DNA from: Arenivirga flava | Lineage (GTDB): Bacteria > Actinomycetota > Actinomycetes > Actinomycetales > Microbacteriaceae | Length of the DNA: 64,000 nucleotides | Direction of reading: 5' to 3' | Assembly (NCBI RefSeq): GCF_030161575.1 | Contig: NZ_BSUL01000001.1 | Location: 2,647,809 to 2,711,808 of the forward strand | Part shown: piece by piece, positions 56,777 through 64,000 of the stretch | How positions within the stretch are numbered: the stretch's first letter is position 1 | Layout: each line of letters opens with the position of its first letter | Made by a program: the position numbers and the translations under genes | Notes under the pieces: generated by a model | What the model was told of the DNA's origin: nothing | The model's input: the letters and a program-made list of their open reading frames with translations, nothing else | The model's database searches: none

Positions 56777-57967
56777 GTGGCGAAGGCCAAGTTCGAGCGG
56801 ACCAAGGACCACGTCAACATCGGAACGATCGGTCACGTCGACCACGGCAAGACCACGCTCACGGCCGCGATCTCGAAGGTGCTTGCTGACAAGTACCCGT
56901 CCGCGACCAACGTGCAGCGCGACTTCGCCTCGATCGACTCGGCGCCGGAAGAGCGCCAGCGTGGTATCACGATCAACATCTCGCACGTCGAGTACGAGAC
57001 CCCGAAGCGCCACTACGCGCACGTCGACGCCCCGGGTCACGCCGACTACATCAAGAACATGATCACCGGTGCGGCGCAGATGGACGGCGCGATCCTCGTG
57101 GTCGCGGCGACCGACGGCCCGATGGCCCAGACCCGCGAGCACGTGCTGCTCGCGCGCCAGGTCGGCGTCCCCTACCTGCTCGTCGCCCTGAACAAGGCCG
57201 ACATGGTGGACGACGAGGAGATCCTGGAGCTCGTCGAGCTCGAGGTCCGCGACCTGCTCGCCGGCCAGGAGTTCGACGAGGACGCCCCCATCGTCCGCGT
57301 CTCGGGCCTGAAGGCGCTCGAGGGCGACGAGAAGTGGGTCCAGTCCGTGCTCGACCTCATGGAGGCCGTGGACAACTCGGTTCCGGACCCCGTGCGCGAC
57401 CGCGACAAGCCGTTCCTCATGCCGATCGAGGACGTGTTCACGATCACCGGTCGTGGCACCGTCGTCACGGGTCGCGCCGAGCGCGGCACCCTGGCGATCA
57501 ACTCCGAGGTCGAGATCGTCGGCATCCGCCCGGCGCAGAAGACCACCGTCACGGGCATCGAGATGTTCCACAAGCAGCTCGACGAGGCCTGGGCCGGCGA
57601 GAACTGCGGTCTCCTGCTCCGCGGCACCAAGCGCGAGGACGTCGAGCGCGGCCAGGTCGTCGTCAAGCCGGGTTCGATCACCCCGCACACGAACTTCGAG
57701 GGCAACGCGTACATCCTCTCGAAGGACGAGGGCGGCCGTCACAACCCGTTCTTCACGAACTACCGCCCGCAGTTCTACTTCCGCACCACGGACGTCACCG
57801 GCGTCATCACGCTGCCCGAGGGCACCGAGATGGTCATGCCCGGCGACACCACCGAGATGTCGGTCGAGCTCATCCAGCCGATCGCCATGGAGGAGGGCCT
57901 CCGCTTCGCCATCCGTGAGGGTGGTCGTACGGTCGGCGCCGGCACGGTGACGAAGATCATCAAGTAA
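56777..57967 (+). CDS. tuf: Elongation factor Tu
   Basis: The 396-residue GTPase brings aminoacyl-tRNA to the ribosome. G1 is [14 protein letters not shown], switch [18 protein letters not shown], and G4 [11 protein letters not shown]. Domain 2 starts about residue 210 ([19 protein letters not shown]), and domain 3 ends [10 protein letters not shown]. The GTG start has GAGGAGG upstream. A possible -10 TAACAT (56695-56700) and an 8-bp hairpin (56724-56745) in the fusA-tuf gap suggest some independent expression. Two hairpins follow the stop. Confidence 0.97.
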   Translation: MAKAKFERTKDHVNIGTIGHVDHGKTTLTAAISKVLADKYPSATNVQRDFASIDSAPEERQRGITINISHVEYETPKRHYAHVDAPGHADYIKNMITGAAQMDGAILVVAATDGPMAQTREHVLLARQVGVPYLLVALNKADMVDDEEILELVELEVRDLLAGQEFDEDAPIVRVSGLKALEGDEKWVQSVLDLMEAVDNSVPDPVRDRDKPFLMPIEDVFTITGRGTVVTGRAERGTLAINSEVEIVGIRPAQKTTVTGIEMFHKQLDEAWAGENCGLLLRGTKREDVERGQVVVKPGSITPHTNFEGNAYILSKDEGGRHNPFFTNYRPQFYFRTTDVTGVITLPEGTEMVMPGDTTEMSVELIQPIAMEEGLRFAIREGGRTVGAGTVTKIIK

Positions 57968-57992
57968 GTCCCCTCGAGGACTTCCGGCGACA

Positions 57993-58018
57993 GGGGTCGG
58001 GCCTTCGGGCCCGGCCCC
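57993..58018 (+). terminator. Terminator 1 after tuf
   Basis: GGGGTCGGGCC and GGCCCGGCCCC pair around a short TTCG-type loop, with one U-G pair. It begins 26 nt after the tuf stop. Confidence 0.75.
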
Positions 58019-58052
58019 TTCGTCGTCTCTCCGCGTCCTCGCGGTGCGGCCC

Positions 58053-58091
58053 AGCGGGCCGGGATGGAGCAGCGCTCCGTTCCGGCCCGCT
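58053..58091 (+). terminator. Terminator 2 after tuf
   Basis: AGCGGGCCGGGA and TTCCGGCCCGCT pair with one mismatch, and the loop contains a nested GGAGC-AGC-GCTCC hairpin. Confidence 0.7.
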
Positions 58092-58485
58092 TCGTCGTTT
58101 CCGCGTGAGCTCCCGCGATCTGCCGCGCGAGGGGTCCTTGCGCATTTCTTGAGGAACTCGACCGCGCTTGCGCGTGTCCTTGAGGCGCAGGAGTGCCGCA
58201 ATGGCGGATGGACGGCCCCCATCCGCGGTACGTGGCGCGCGGCCCGCTCGCTGGTAAAACGACGTAGTGGGTCCGGGCGTCGCCAACCTGCTGGACAGGC
58301 GTCGTCCAATCCCGCCTCCAGCGCGCTCATGCCTCCGACGCTCCCGAACGGGGGCTCCCATGCGTTTGCGGCGTCCCCGACCGGGTACGTACCTTCTCCT
58401 CCGCCGAGAACCACGGCGATGCAGAAGGACCTCGGATCAGATCTTGAGGAACGGCTGGATCGCCCCGAGCAGGAGATCCACGACC

Positions 58486-61400
58486 ATGCAGGCCACCCGA
58501 CGCGCACGCACCGCGGCACGACGCACCCGGCGGCTCATCGCCGCCGCCGTGTCGGCCGCGCTCGTGGCCAGCGTCGTCGCGCTCGGTGTGCCCGCCTTCG
58601 TGCAGACGGATGGCAGCGCCCCCGCGGCCCGAGCGGTCGAGCAGCCGGTCGCAGCGGCACCGGCGGAACCGACCCCGGTGTTCGTCGAGGACTTCGAGCG
58701 CGGGGGCGGCACGCTCCCCGCGCGTCTCACGAACTACGTCGGCGCCGGCGGGAACGCCTATCGTGCGACGGGCAACTGGGCCGCCATCGCCGACTGCAAC
58801 GGCGTGATCCTGAACTACGCGACCGCGAGCTTCACCAGCAACGGCACCCGGTACTGCTCCACCGAGAACGCCGTGCAGGCGCAGAACAACGCTCGCCGAC
58901 TGGCCGACGTGCTCGGCCAGGTCGCCGCGGGAACGAACGGTTCCACGTCCGCCACGCAGTCCAACCGCGCGCTCGTGGACTGGACGACGAGCTCCGCGGG
59001 CAGCAGCAGCGACGCGGTGCTCGAGACCACCGCGAACGTGGGCGGACCCGCGGCGACCGGCTACTACGTGGTCAGCCTCGACGTCGCCGAGGCCTCCTGC
59101 GACTACGGGGGCGGCGCCAACGCCTCCAAGCTCTGGGTCACGGCGAACGCCGGTACGACGACCGCGCAGCGCTTCAACGCCGACGCCATCGCGCTCTGCG
59201 CGACCACGGGAGCCGGTTCCTACACGTCGCCGATGGGGAGCATGACGCGGCCGACGGGCGCGAGCTCGGTCTGGGGCGGCGGCGGCGCCTCGGTCAAGGC
59301 GGGGCGCGTGTACGGCGACACCGCACTCCTCCTCTCCGCCGCCGAGCGCCGGTCGCTCAAGCTCACGGTCACCAACGCGACGACGACCGGCGACGGCAAC
59401 GACTTCGCCGTCGACAACCTCCGCATCGCGGACGGCACGCCGACGCTGACGAAGGCGTTCTCGAGCGAGACGGCCTTCACCGGTGCGCGCACGACCCTCA
59501 CCTTCACCGTCACGAACACCAGCGAGCGCGCGGCGAAGTACGACTGGGGATTCACCGACACGCTCCCCGCCGGGATGAAGCCGGTCGCGGGCTCCTTCGG
59601 CGGCACCTGCGTGAACAGCTCCGCGGGCAAGGTCGCCTTCAGCCGGAACGCGGATGCGGCAGCCGGCACGATCACGATCGCCGGCGGCGACCTGCCGCGC
59701 AACGCGTCGAGCTGCACCATCACCGTGGACGTGACGGCCGCCGCCGCCGGCACCTACACGAACGGCGCCGCGAACATCGGCAACTCCACGCTGCGTCCGC
59801 CGCAGGACGCGACGCTCATCGTGCAGCAGCCGGCCTCGCTCTCGGTGCGCCACGTGCTCCAGCGGGCCGCTGCCGGCGACCAGTTCACGAGCAGCGTGTA
59901 CTCGGGCACCGAGGCGCTGGCGACCTCGACCACCTCGGGCTCCGCCGACGGGCTCCAGTCGGCGCAGATCTCCGCGCTGCAGGTCCGGCCCGGCGCGGCC
60001 TACACGATCCACACCACGCTCGCCGGCGGCGGCGCGGGACTGGGCTACACGACCTCCTACAGCTGCGAGCGCGACGGCGTCGTCATCGCATCCAACCCGG
60101 CAGCCGCCTCGGGCTCGATCACCGTGCCCGACGAGCCCGGCGCGCAGATCGTCTGCACCTTCACGACCGCGCCGCGCACGGCGCAGTTCAACTGCGACCC
60201 CAACCACTTCTACTCGGTCACCGAGAACGGGGCGCTCGTGCAGGGCGACATCGTCACCGGGACCGCCAGCCAGCTGCGCGCCGGCGCGGACGATGTCTCC
60301 GGCATCAACGCGCTGGCCGTGGCGCCGAACGGCTCGGCGGTGTGGGGGCTCTCCCGGACGGCCGACTCGACGGACGTCGCCTACGTGGCGAGGGTCCTGC
60401 CGGACGGCTCCTTCTCGGTGCCAGGCGGCGCGTGGACGACCGTCGACAGGAGCGGTGCGGAGGTGCCCGGCGGCATCGTCGCCGGCGCCATCGACCTCGA
60501 GTCCGGTCGGTACCTGTTCGGCAAGTTCAACGGCGGCAGCTTCTACCTCTACAGCTTCACCGAGGCGACTCGCGCCTACGCCTTCGTCGGGTCCTTCCCG
60601 ACCGGCAACGCCGCCGTGGGCAACGGCGACATGGCTTTCGACGCCAAGGGCAACCTCTCCGTGCTCGGAGCCGCATCGAACGGCAGCTCGAACTCGGCCA
60701 CCATCTACACGGTCACCAAGCAGAACCTCGCCGCCCCGGTGAACGGGGTGCTGACGGTGGGCGCCTCGGTGACCGCGAACCTGACCGGCGCCGAGGCCGG
60801 CGGGTTCCCGAACGTCAACGGCCTGGCATTCTCGCCGCGCGGGACCGTGTACCTCTCGAACGCGTCGGGCACGCACGAGTTCGACCCCACCACCTGGAAG
60901 CGCGTCGAGGGCACCCGGTTCGTCGGCAGCCCCTCGGTCGACCTCGCGAGCTGCTCGTCGCCGTCGACGGTCACCGTGCAGAAGAACGTGATCGGACGCT
61001 CCGCCCCGGCCGACCAGTTCACGCTCGCGGTGCGGAACGGCTCGACGACGGTCGCGACGGCGACGACGACGGGATCGGCCGCGGGGCGCCAGAAGGAGCA
61101 GATCGGCCCGTACCCCGCACCGATCGGCACGACCCTGTCGATCGCCGAGTCGATGGCTGCGGGCAGCCCGACGGCCCTGGACGTCTACACCGTCCGCTAC
61201 GAGTGCTGGGTCGACGGCGAGCGGGTGGCCGACGGCTCGACCCCCGCCGCCGACGTCGCCATGCCCGACCGCTACAGCGCCGCGCTCAACTGCACCTTCT
61301 TCAACGCGCCGAAGCCGGCGACGGTCGTCACCGTCCGGAAGCTGGTGCAGGATCCTGCGACCGGTGCATCCACTGCTGCAGCCGGTTGGCGGCTCGGTAT

Positions 61401-62481
61401 GGTCGCGACGGCGACCGCGGGCGTCGCCACCGCGCTGCCGAGCGACACGCCGCAGCAGACCACCGGCCCCGACGGCACCGTCTCGTGGACGGTGCTGCAC
61501 AGCGACGGCGGCGTCGCCACCGTCCGGGTGTCGGAGGTGCAGCAGGCCGGCTACGAGGTGGTCTCGCTCGCGTGCACGGTGAACGGCGGCGCGGCGACCT
61601 ACGGGGCCGTGACCAGCCTCGACCTGACCGGCATCGCCGCGAACTCCTCCGTGGACTGCTCGTTCACGAACCGCCCCGTCGCGACCCTCGCCCTCGTCGT
61701 CGAGCGGTCCTCGGGCAGCAAGGCCACGACCACGTGGACCGCCTCGGCGACCGGATCGCGCACGGCGCTGGCCGGGCCCGCGGGCGCCGGTGGTGCGCCG
61801 TCCAAGACCGTGTCGGCGGGTGTGCCCTACCGTCTCGCCTCGACCGGTCCGGCCGATGCCTCCGACGCCGCGTACGTGGTGACCAGCCCCTGGTCGTGCA
61901 CCGACGCCGCCGGCGCGGCCGTCGCGGTCAGCGCATCCGGCGACGTCACGGCGACGCGCGGCAGCTCGGTGACCTGCCGGATCGCCTACGGCACCGCGCA
62001 GATCACCCTGCTCAAGCAGGTCGTCGACCCCCAGCCGGGCTTCGAGGCCAGGAACTGGACGATCACCGCCACCCCGAACGCCTTCACCGGGCTCGGCGCG
62101 CAGTCGAGGATCGGCGCCGAGTACTCGGCCGCGACCGGCGGCAACGCGGCGAGCACCGTCGAGGTCCGCCCCGGGCACGGCTACGCGCTCACGGAGGCGC
62201 TGACCGACCAGGGCAGCAAGGTCGCCTACCAGGAGCTGCGCCTCGAGCAGCTCGTCAACGGCGCCTGGGTGACCGTGAGCTCGGCCTCGATCACGGCTCC
62301 CGCAGCCGGTCAGAGCGCCGTCTACCGCTTCGTCAACGCACCGATCCCCGGAGTGGTGCTCCCGTTGACGGGAGGGATGAGCACCGACGCCTTCATGATC
62401 GCAGGCGCCATCATCCTGCTCCTCGCCCTGTCTGGCGCCGTGGTGCACGGCTCCCGACGCCGACGGAGGAGCACCGCTTGA
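58486..62481 (+). CDS. LPLTG-anchored pilus tip adhesin-like protein
   Basis: The 1331-residue surface protein has a twin-basic signal peptide (RRARTAARRTRRLIAAAVSA). It ends in a sortase signal LPLTG (1292-1296), a membrane helix and an RRRRRSTA tail. In between are an N-terminal carbohydrate-binding-like region (about 60-310, VEDFERGGGTLPARLTNYVG), a DUF11-like domain (about 322-447, AFTGARTTLTFTVTNTSERA), and a propeller-like segment (about 570-820, INALAVAPNGSAVWGLSRTA). Several SpaA/DUF5979-like repeats follow, each ending with a CTF-type strand (VDCSFTNRP, NCTFFNAP). This suits a tip pilin or large adhesin. AGGAG precedes the ATG. The shaft pilin gene follows after 77 nt. Confidence 0.82.
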   Translation: MQATRRARTAARRTRRLIAAAVSAALVASVVALGVPAFVQTDGSAPAARAVEQPVAAAPAEPTPVFVEDFERGGGTLPARLTNYVGAGGNAYRATGNWAAIADCNGVILNYATASFTSNGTRYCSTENAVQAQNNARRLADVLGQVAAGTNGSTSATQSNRALVDWTTSSAGSSSDAVLETTANVGGPAATGYYVVSLDVAEASCDYGGGANASKLWVTANAGTTTAQRFNADAIALCATTGAGSYTSPMGSMTRPTGASSVWGGGGASVKAGRVYGDTALLLSAAERRSLKLTVTNATTTGDGNDFAVDNLRIADGTPTLTKAFSSETAFTGARTTLTFTVTNTSERAAKYDWGFTDTLPAGMKPVAGSFGGTCVNSSAGKVAFSRNADAAAGTITIAGGDLPRNASSCTITVDVTAAAAGTYTNGAANIGNSTLRPPQDATLIVQQPASLSVRHVLQRAAAGDQFTSSVYSGTEALATSTTSGSADGLQSAQISALQVRPGAAYTIHTTLAGGGAGLGYTTSYSCERDGVVIASNPAAASGSITVPDEPGAQIVCTFTTAPRTAQFNCDPNHFYSVTENGALVQGDIVTGTASQLRAGADDVSGINALAVAPNGSAVWGLSRTADSTDVAYVARVLPDGSFSVPGGAWTTVDRSGAEVPGGIVAGAIDLESGRYLFGKFNGGSFYLYSFTEATRAYAFVGSFPTGNAAVGNGDMAFDAKGNLSVLGAASNGSSNSATIYTVTKQNLAAPVNGVLTVGASVTANLTGAEAGGFPNVNGLAFSPRGTVYLSNASGTHEFDPTTWKRVEGTRFVGSPSVDLASCSSPSTVTVQKNVIGRSAPADQFTLAVRNGSTTVATATTTGSAAGRQKEQIGPYPAPIGTTLSIAESMAAGSPTALDVYTVRYECWVDGERVADGSTPAADVAMPDRYSAALNCTFFNAPKPATVVTVRKLVQDPATGASTAAAGWRLGMVATATAGVATALPSDTPQQTTGPDGTVSWTVLHSDGGVATVRVSEVQQAGYEVVSLACTVNGGAATYGAVTSLDLTGIAANSSVDCSFTNRPVATLALVVERSSGSKATTTWTASATGSRTALAGPAGAGGAPSKTVSAGVPYRLASTGPADASDAAYVVTSPWSCTDAAGAAVAVSASGDVTATRGSSVTCRIAYGTAQITLLKQVVDPQPGFEARNWTITATPNAFTGLGAQSRIGAEYSAATGGNAASTVEVRPGHGYALTEALTDQGSKVAYQELRLEQLVNGAWVTVSSASITAPAAGQSAVYRFVNAPIPGVVLPLTGGMSTDAFMIAGAIILLLALSGAVVHGSRRRRRSTA

Positions 62482-62558
62482 CCCGACATCCGTCATCGCA
62501 GCCCCAGCCCCACCACCTCTCATCCCGCAGCAGAACCCGAACCCTGAAGGGGAATCCC

Positions 62559-64000
62559 ATGTCCCGCAAGACCTTCGCCGCCCGAGCGGCGGCCACCCTG
62601 GGCGCCGTCGCCATCGGTGCCCTCGCGATCTTCGGCACCGCCGTCCCGGCGAGCGCCGCCGGCGCCAACATCGACGCCTCGCAGACCCGCACCCTGACCG
62701 TCCACAAGCACGAGCGCACCGCGTCCAACGGCACCACGCCGGGCACCGGTCAGCAGATCACGGATGCGAACAAGAAGTCCGCCCTCGGCGCGCCGCTCGC
62801 GGGCGTCACCTTCAAGGTGCAGCAGATCGCCGACATCGACCTGAACACCACGCAGGGCTGGGCGACCGTCCAGAACCTCACGGCGCAGCAGGCGGCCAAC
62901 CGCGCGCTCGCCGCCGGCACCTCCGTCGTCACCAACGGCAACGGCGAGGCCGTGTTCTCGAACCTCCCGATCGGCGCCTACCTCGTGACCGAGACCACTG
63001 CGCCCAACACGGTCACCGACCGCACCGCGCCGTTCCTCGTCACCGTCCCGACGGCGACGGGCAAGGCGGGCGCTCCGTCCAACACCTGGGTGTACGACGT
63101 GCACGTCTACCCGAAGAACGCGACCTCGTCGCTCAGCAAGGTGCGCGTCCCGGCGGCGGCCGGCACCGCTGAGGCGGCGAACGCCGACCTGCAGCGCTGG
63201 AGCGTCGCGGCCCGCGTGCCGCAGATCGCCTCGAACGACTCCCTCGAGACCTTCTCCGTGGTCGACACCATCGACACCGCCGTCCTGAAGTTCCTCACCA
63301 CCGACGCGCCGACGGGCGTGGCCGCGGGCGGCACCGTGAGCCTGACCAACGCCTCGGGCGCCGCCGTCACCCTGACTGCCGGCACCGACTACTCGGTCGT
63401 GAAGAGCACCGACGGCAAGACGCTCACCCTGACCTTCACGCAGGCCGGTCGCACCATCCTCGCGGCCAACAAGGGCGGCACCGTCAGCCTCAACGTCCTC
63501 ACCAAGGCCGTCGCCGTCCCGACGACGACCCCGGCCGGCACCGTCACCAACAACGCCAGCAGCATCATCAAGGCCGCGAACAGCCCTGCCGTGACGAACA
63601 CCACGTCGGCCACCGCCACGGTCGCCTCGTTCCAGTTCTTCACCTACTCGCCCGTCACCGACAACGGCACGACCACCAAGTCGCCGCTCGCCAACGCCTC
63701 GTTCGAGATCTACCCGTCCAAGGCCGACGCCGAGGCCGGCACGAACAAGATCGTCATCGACGGCAAGTCGAGCTGGACCACCGACGCCAACGGCCAGTAC
63801 ACCTTCCCGGTGCTGAACTCGGGCACGTACGTCATCAAGGAGACCAACGCGCCGGTCGGCTTCGAGCTGCCCACGCTGAACATCCCGGACACCACCGCGG
63901 GCACCGGCACCACGTACTACGCCGAGCTGCCGCACAACCAGCAGCTCCCGACCTGGGCCCTGCCCTTCACGGGTGGCAACGGCCCCGTGCTGTTCGCGAC
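62559..64000 (+). CDS. SpaA-type shaft pilin, cut at the window edge
   Basis: The 480 residues in view start MSRKTFAARAAATLGAVAIG, a signal peptide. The pilin motif WVYDVHVYPKN provides the Lys (K186) that sortase C joins to the next subunit. The E-box YVIKETNAPVGFEL has its Glu at 428, needed for the internal isopeptide bond. The sorting signal LPFTG starts at residue 468, followed by GNGPVLF, the start of the membrane helix. Only the last 25 or so residues are missing. It would polymerise into the pilus shaft. A class C sortase gene is expected just beyond the window. AAGGGGA precedes the ATG. Confidence 0.9.
   Translation, partial: MSRKTFAARAAATLGAVAIGALAIFGTAVPASAAGANIDASQTRTLTVHKHERTASNGTTPGTGQQITDANKKSALGAPLAGVTFKVQQIADIDLNTTQGWATVQNLTAQQAANRALAAGTSVVTNGNGEAVFSNLPIGAYLVTETTAPNTVTDRTAPFLVTVPTATGKAGAPSNTWVYDVHVYPKNATSSLSKVRVPAAAGTAEAANADLQRWSVAARVPQIASNDSLETFSVVDTIDTAVLKFLTTDAPTGVAAGGTVSLTNASGAAVTLTAGTDYSVVKSTDGKTLTLTFTQAGRTILAANKGGTVSLNVLTKAVAVPTTTPAGTVTNNASSIIKAANSPAVTNTTSATATVASFQFFTYSPVTDNGTTTKSPLANASFEIYPSKADAEAGTNKIVIDGKSSWTTDANGQYTFPVLNSGTYVIKETNAPVGFELPTLNIPDTTAGTGTTYYAELPHNQQLPTWALPFTGGNGPVLFA

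Larger units (their letters stand above)
57968..58485. other. 518-bp gap between tuf and the pilus locus
   Basis: The left part holds two terminators. The right part (about 58100-58485) should hold the promoter and leader of the pilus genes. An 11-bp direct repeat TCTTGAGGAAC occurs at 58147-58157 and 58442-58452. A frame open from 58267 to the adhesin start is Arg/Pro-rich with no ribosome-binding site, and I do not accept it as coding. Nothing else is recognised. Confidence 0.6.

Noticed and set aside
58267..58485. N-terminal extension of the pilus adhesin from a start at 58267
   Set aside because: The extra 73 residues are Arg/Pro-rich, have no ribosome-binding site and would bury the signal peptide that starts at 58486.
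58327..62523. A 1398-codon open frame on the minus strand over the adhesin gene
   Set aside because: It is the GC-rich shadow of the plus-strand gene: very rich in Gly, Arg, Val and Asp, without signal, motif or ribosome-binding site.

Overview
The window looks like a chromosomal segment of a high-GC Gram-positive actinobacterium, most likely of the family Microbacteriaceae. The grounds are a GC content near 70%, GTG starts at many genes, many transcripts that appear leaderless, and diagnostic actinobacterial genes and gene orders: lpqE-carD-ispDF-cysS-rlmB, senX3-regX3, the XPB helicase with its partner, a coproporphyrin-type haem operon with HemQ, and a monocistronic GroEL ending GGMDF. No rRNA, prophage, insertion sequence or CRISPR array was seen.

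Layout. 1-9.8 kb: end of a TetR-type regulator and its divergent flavodoxin-fold oxidoreductase, the nitrogen regulator GlnR, small membrane proteins, nitrobindin, YgfZ, a FUSC exporter, a methyltransferase, gpmA, a LysE/ArgP amino-acid export pair and phoU. 9.9-13.2 kb: SenX3/RegX3 phosphate two-component system and an alpha/beta hydrolase. 13.2-22 kb: haem biosynthesis, with hemE-G-Q-H-C-B-L on the minus strand and divergent hemA. 22-27.2 kb: iron-siderophore ABC importer and siderophore-interacting reductase with two DtxR-type iron boxes; the matching DtxR/IdeR regulator is encoded at 50.6 kb. 27.2-32.5 kb: lipoprotein, CarD, isoprenoid enzyme IspDF, CysS and RlmB. 32.5-39.8 kb: a DUF4032 protein, an MsiK-like ATPase, a thioredoxin-fold membrane protein, tRNA-Thr, nitroreductase, MsrB, a LytR_C protein, CspA and a DUF3048 lipoprotein. 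39.8-49.4 kb: GroEL with two CIRCE operators, an orphan WXG100 protein, a second two-component system, XPB helicase and partner, a second cold-shock protein and DUF3027. 49.4-53.4 kb: SerC, DtxR, NlpC/P60 hydrolase and a membrane protein. 53.4-58 kb: the str operon (rpsL, rpsG, fusA, tuf). 58.5 kb to the end: a sortase-type pilus locus with an LPLTG tip adhesin and an LPFTG shaft pilin running off the window.

How parts connect. The iron genes, haem operon and DtxR form a plausible iron/haem regulon: iron is imported, released by the reductase, inserted by HemH and completed by HemQ. PhoU/SenX3/RegX3 would sense phosphate and GlnR nitrogen. Housekeeping genes are packed with 4-nt stop/start overlaps.

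Quality warning. Eight protein genes (nitrobindin, ygfZ, FUSC, argP, hemG, hemE, siderophore permease 1, cysS) and the tRNA-Thr acceptor stem each lack exactly one base in or beside a short G or C run, all between 2.5 and 36.4 kb. Several are essential, so these are most simply sequencing or assembly deletions rather than real pseudogenes.
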